64,000 nucleotides of DNA from Sisyra terminalis (Eukaryota > Arthropoda > Insecta > Neuroptera > Sisyridae): positions 33,748,449-33,812,448 of the forward strand of contig OY292276.1 in assembly GCA_958496175.1 (NCBI GenBank). The letters run 5' to 3'. Of this stretch, positions 59,791 to 64,000 are shown piece after piece. The position numbers were made by a program, and so were the translations under genes. How positions within the stretch are numbered: the stretch's first letter is position 1; each line of letters opens with the position of its first letter. The notes under the pieces were generated by a model, which worked only from the letters and a program-made list of their open reading frames with translations, was not told the DNA's origin and did no database searches.

Positions 59791-61239
59791 ATATTTGCTT
59801 TTTATTACTCACTTTAGTAATTTTAAATGTATAACAAATATCTTAAAAATTTATTTTATTTCATGCGAAAAAAAAACTTCGTATTTTATCATCAATATGT
59901 AAATCTTATCAAAGCTGAAGAAAACGTAAAAATATTATTTCAAAATATGACTGCAACTTAAGTTATTTTTTATTTCCACGTTACCATAAATAATAATATT
60001 TGTACCCTAAGAAGTTCGTGGTGAAAGCAATAATAATTGATTGATGAAATTCCTCGATTTTTTTTGCATTTTATTTACCATCTTACCTATTTACAATTTT
60101 AATTTATTGCATTTTATTTATATATAAACCTATAACTCGATGAACATCATAATTCCTTTTTAACAGTTTTCAACACTAAAAAGGGATAATTTATTAAGTG
60201 GCAGATTCCTTACAACTGCGTAATTAAAAAAAAAAAAAAAACTAATTTCAGGTGAAAGTAAAATAAATTGATTCTCTCGTTATTTACAAAATGAATTATT
60301 TTAATTAAAACTACGCTCCTTTTTTATGTCTTTTTGGGTTGTTGATCGAATATTTTAACTTTATCACTTACAATAAAGCCAATTTTAAGGGTGAATGCAT
60401 AACTAACAAACCAATTCTGTATTTTAAAATTGGATTAAATAAACAGTATCTTGTTCATTTATTGAAGTGTTAGTGTAATAAATTTTGATTTCGACTTGAA
60501 TTTAAATTTAAATTTATTTTTATGTTTAATAATTAATTTGTCTGCACCAATTATCTTGCGTTCGTTTTAATTATAAAATACAATATAATTGATCCTCCCA
60601 CACAATTTCGTGTGTCTTAAAATAAATCAATGCTATATGACTTACTTTTTTTTAATTTTTGAGATGTAACCTCAATTAATCTCATTTGATCTTCAACAAA
60701 AGGAACATCTGAGGGTAGTAAAAGTAAAAGTTAAATTTCAACTAACTCTATGAATTCAGTAGGTGGTAATGTTTTATTTCTTTTTAAAATTACATGAATC
60801 AAATCTACAAATATTATGTTTTTACTTGATCAAGAAATAAGTATTCTTTGCTGATTAAATTGGGGATTGGAATTGCTTTTAAGGGTTTTCTCTAGTAAGC
60901 AATTACTTACCAAATTTTGAAGTTTTGAAGACATACATATAACGTAGCTTTATTGACTCAAAGCAATATTAGAAATACGCAGTAAGCGTTAATTTTTTAT
61001 TTAACTATACAGACATTCAATTAAGAGGCTTATTGTTAGATAGAGTTAATATCCTTTTAGTTTTAATCGGATTATAAAGTTAATAGTTTAACCTTCACCT
61101 GACTTCAAACTGTAATTTTTGCCCTTACATTTTTGACTGCTTTCCAATTTGTTATGCATAGTTAAATATGCTGTCCAAAGACTATGTAATACTTCTGAAG
61201 CAAAACCATAAAACTGTAAGATATCGAAGAAATATAATT
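59791..61239. other. AT-rich noncoding DNA
   Basis: No gene, TIR or array recognised; a 15-A run lies near 60228. Confidence 0.5.
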
Positions 61240-61460
61240 AAGTCAGCATAGCTTATCGAGTAATATTCTAGGGATTGATGATACAAAATCGCTCGACGTG
61301 ATTTTTTACTGCCATCGCTATGAAATGGCCAAATTGAAGCATGCTTCATAGTACACAAGGCGAGTAGTGGATGTTTCCCCTTAGGTGTACCGCTTGAAAT
61401 AGCTTTCAGATCTCATTTCTTTTTTAAAGTCATATAATATTTTTGAACTAGCTTTGCCTA

Positions 61461-61658
61461 TTATTTCTCCATTTTTTTTTTTAAATAATCCATGTCCTGA
61501 GAGCATGGAATGAAGTGGTTTCTTGTTGAAAACTTGGAATCTATTATTTCTGTATACTGTCGACTTTTGCTGATGAGTTTTTTCGTCTTCGGAACCGATT
61601 TCTCAATCTCAGGATAAAAGAGTATCTTACACAAAACCCAGGACTTTGTAATACTTAC
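61461..61658 (-). pseudogene. Unrecognised 65-codon open segment
   Basis: A minus-strand frame open from a TAA at 61659-61661 down to a TAA at 61461-61463, with no initiating ATG near its start. The peptide has a mixed, protein-like composition (segments WVLCKILFYPEIEKSVPKTK, SRQYTEIIDSKFSTRNHF and IPCSQDMDYLKKKMEK), unlike the Ile/Asn/Lys/Phe-dominated chance frames around it. I do not recognise the family. Local GC is raised from about 61270 to 61800 and further open pieces occur in other frames, so it may be one exon or a decayed mobile-element gene. Confidence 0.3.
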
Positions 61659-61860
61659 TTATTCCGAATCATATTCGGTCTCCCATCTGTTTAGAAGCCA
61701 TTACCCGTTCCTGTATCAAACTGGCATCGCATGGTCCGTACTGGAAGACACAGACTAGGGGTTTCTGCTTCATCAATCTGAGACCAAGAAGCATTACTCA
61801 TTACTCTTCACTACTTTTGAGGACAAAAGTAATTCTAAACACTCATAACACACCTAACAC

Positions 61861-64000
61861 GTATAACTACTGAAATAAGCACTGTCAATGAAAAAGTACC
61901 GAAATATGCAATAACGCTATAATAATAGAATTATATGCATATGCAAACATGCAAATGCATAATCCGATGTCTACTAATAACTAATAATTTATTGAAACAT
62001 TCTTACTTTACTTTAAAGACAAATTTTCGAGTTCATTATTTTTTTAATGCATATAATTTTTTTTTTTAAAATTGCCTCAACATCCTACGTTGTTAACGAC
62101 TATAGTTTAGAACTATGCTTACTATATTATATAGCAAGTTACCAATTTTGGCAATTCTTGTGTTTATAATAATAATAACAATCGCAGTAATCATAATATT
62201 AACAACAAAAACATTAACAACAAGTACAAACAACTATAGTAATAATATAACTATGGTAATTGGTAACACTAACATCAACAAAAATAATAATGATAATGAC
62301 GAATGAATAATGAAGTCTTTCGCTAAATCACTTAAATTTTATTAATAACGTTGCATGACTTTAAATATTTTTGTGTCTTTTCGATGCCCCCCCACAAGAT
62401 GAAGCACTCTTTTATAGAACTCGGTAGTTGTTGTTCTGTTCGATAGCTAATGATTCAATAATCAAAAGTCTTAAAATTTTTTAAGTTGTTTGTTTCAAAA
62501 TTGATTGAAAAAAAATTATATCTATGACAGAATTCATCAAATATCAAGACAATTGTTGAAAGATTATAAGAAAAATATGGAACGGGAAAGGGAAATATGT
62601 ACTAGAAAGATTAGTATTATTTACTAAAATCAGGAGTCAGAAGGACTGCAAAATTTAAAAGATACTTCACAAGTAACATGGAAAAATAAAATAAAAACTG
62701 AAAATAGAAGACAATGTTCAATATTTCTGGTCTTTCTAAGATAGTAATAAAACCTGAAAAATATAACGAATGCCGCCCAACAATTTGCTTTTACTTCACT
62801 GAAAAATAATACAATTATTAAAACAAAATTCAGAATCTTATCAAAATACCTCATATTTTTTGCATTTACAAAATTATTATGGACGTAACTATTGGATTTG
62901 TATTCAATAATAATGATAAAAAATAAGTATCTACAGCTGCTAAGATTTAAGTTTGTTTATCAATTATTTCTTTCTAATATTTTTTTCTTTATTTTACAAT
63001 AAATTTGGAAAAAGTTTTGAAATACGGCTAAAATTCAAGATAATGTGGCTATATTTGCGTGCATGCGTAGACGTATTTTTGACATTTGCAGTAGAAATAT
63101 TTTTCTGTAAGACTTAGGAAAAAGTAAAATAAAACTGCCGAAATTAACTCTACCGCCACCCCCTTTATCTTGCGAACTATGAGCCATGCTTCGCTCTTTT
63201 CTTCTTAATCATTTCATAGTGTTGAAAATAAATTTGTGGAATTATATGTCTGTTTCCTTAGACTAAAGTAAGATTACTACACAATTGAGATGCAAATATC
63301 ATTCTTTTACTTTTTTAAGCTGAACGTTTTTAATAAAAGTTAAACTTAATTATTTCAGTAACTTTTATTATTAATTGTTTGTTTATTATTATAATAAATT
63401 GATGTTGTATTTATAAGTTGTATTTGACTTTTTCCAACACGAAATAAAAAAATAAAATTTGGAAACATAATAATTGATGGAAATCCCTGGTTTAATAGGT
63501 TAATATTATGTTATGCACACTATTAATAGCAATGATAGTTAATAATAGTTATGCAACTCACAGTTTAATACTATCGAAATACATGTATGCGATTACCTCT
63601 TTGAGTAGATAGATAATCACTAATGGATATTTACCATGTTGATCAAATCATTATAAACACATTACCTACTCATTTTTGTGTTGCTCCAATTAATATGATA
63701 GTTTTACTTATAAATAAATAACAATGTTGGTTATCTCTTAACATCAAAGCGTTGATAGATTTTGAAATCTTATCAAAGGATAATAAGACACTTGAAATTA
63801 ATTATAATTTAGACTAAGTAATTACCGAATAGACCATAATTTTTGTACTTCAACGCAATTGATCAAATACAATATTGGTTTAATTAAGTTAGATATCAAA
63901 TTTACTTATGAAAAATTTAATATTGTTAAAAAAATTTTAACAAATAGAATTTTAATATAAAAAAAAATCTTCTAAAATAATTAAAATGATCTTACAACAA
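61861..64000. other. AT-rich noncoding DNA
   Basis: A 63-codon plus frame at 62115-62306 is hydrophobic then Asn/Thr-rich and arises from AAC/AAT-type low complexity. A 74-codon minus frame at 62630-62854 has no motif. No gene called. Confidence 0.5.

Noticed and set aside
61660..61740. 5S rRNA-like words on the minus strand (AGATGGGAGACCG, GACCATGCGATGCC)
   Set aside because: The internal order resembles 5S box C, but the middle of the gene is missing and the flanks cannot pair; similarity is too short to call a 5S gene or 5S-derived SINE without alignment.
62115..62306. 63-codon membrane-like frame
   Set aside because: Composition follows from AT-rich and AAC/AAT-type low-complexity DNA; no conserved motif.
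1..64000. CRISPR arrays, phage, operons, toxin-antitoxin or defence systems
   Set aside because: No regularly spaced identical repeats, no prokaryotic gene organisation and no matching protein motifs were seen; the window is eukaryotic.

Overview
The window reads as nuclear DNA of an insect (arthropod). It is very AT-rich (about three quarters A+T by eye) and has long gene-free stretches. It holds a tRNA-Lys-primed Ty3/Gypsy retrotransposon, decayed non-LTR retrotransposon fragments of insect type, many hAT-like elements and MITEs, and a tRNA-derived SINE. There are no bacterial features: no operons, no Shine-Dalgarno-led genes, no rRNA or tRNA operons. A hemipteran would fit, but that is a guess. 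I found no intact host gene. Most open frames are under 100 codons and look like chance frames in AT-rich DNA.

Layout. 1-9,800: noncoding DNA with two divergent direct-repeat pairs (86-285/1511-1712 and 4245-4465/9525-9755), two SINE copies, a TA-flanked inverted-repeat element (6147-6577) and a 605-bp element with terminal inverted repeats and ~10-bp target duplications (7146-7750). 9,800-24,500: mostly empty, with hAT-like pieces at 12705-13044, 16221-17060 and 19378-20439; the last carries a dead hAT transposase relic. 24,515-25,500: 5'-truncated, frameshifted Jockey-type LINE on the minus strand. 31,906-36,696: the best-preserved feature, a complete LTR retrotransposon on the minus strand. 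38,160-38,620 and 45,241-45,426: two CpG-rich patches that stand out from the background. 42,615-43,217, 51,481-51,880 and 55,637-56,358: further hAT-type elements. 45,915-46,625: a 352-bp tandem duplication. 49,985-50,510: RNase H-bearing LINE remnant. 53,069-53,904: second copy of the 7146-7750 family, carrying a nested SINE. 54,170-64,000: mostly noncoding repeats, one SINE copy and one unrecognised 65-codon open frame (61461-61658, minus).

The retrotransposon is the one functional unit that can be read end to end. It has two 692-bp LTRs that look identical, a TATA box in each LTR, a 12-nt tRNA-Lys primer-binding site, a polypurine tract, and a short Gag remnant ending in a canonical A-AAA-AAC slippery heptamer abutting a UAG stop with a hairpin just downstream. 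It then has a pol frame in which protease and reverse transcriptase are joined in frame to the C-terminal part of integrase. RNase H and most of integrase are missing, and most of Gag is missing. Identical LTRs with deleted enzymes imply a young, non-autonomous derivative moved by a fuller relative. I found nothing that supports a new defence, toxin or CRISPR-like system.
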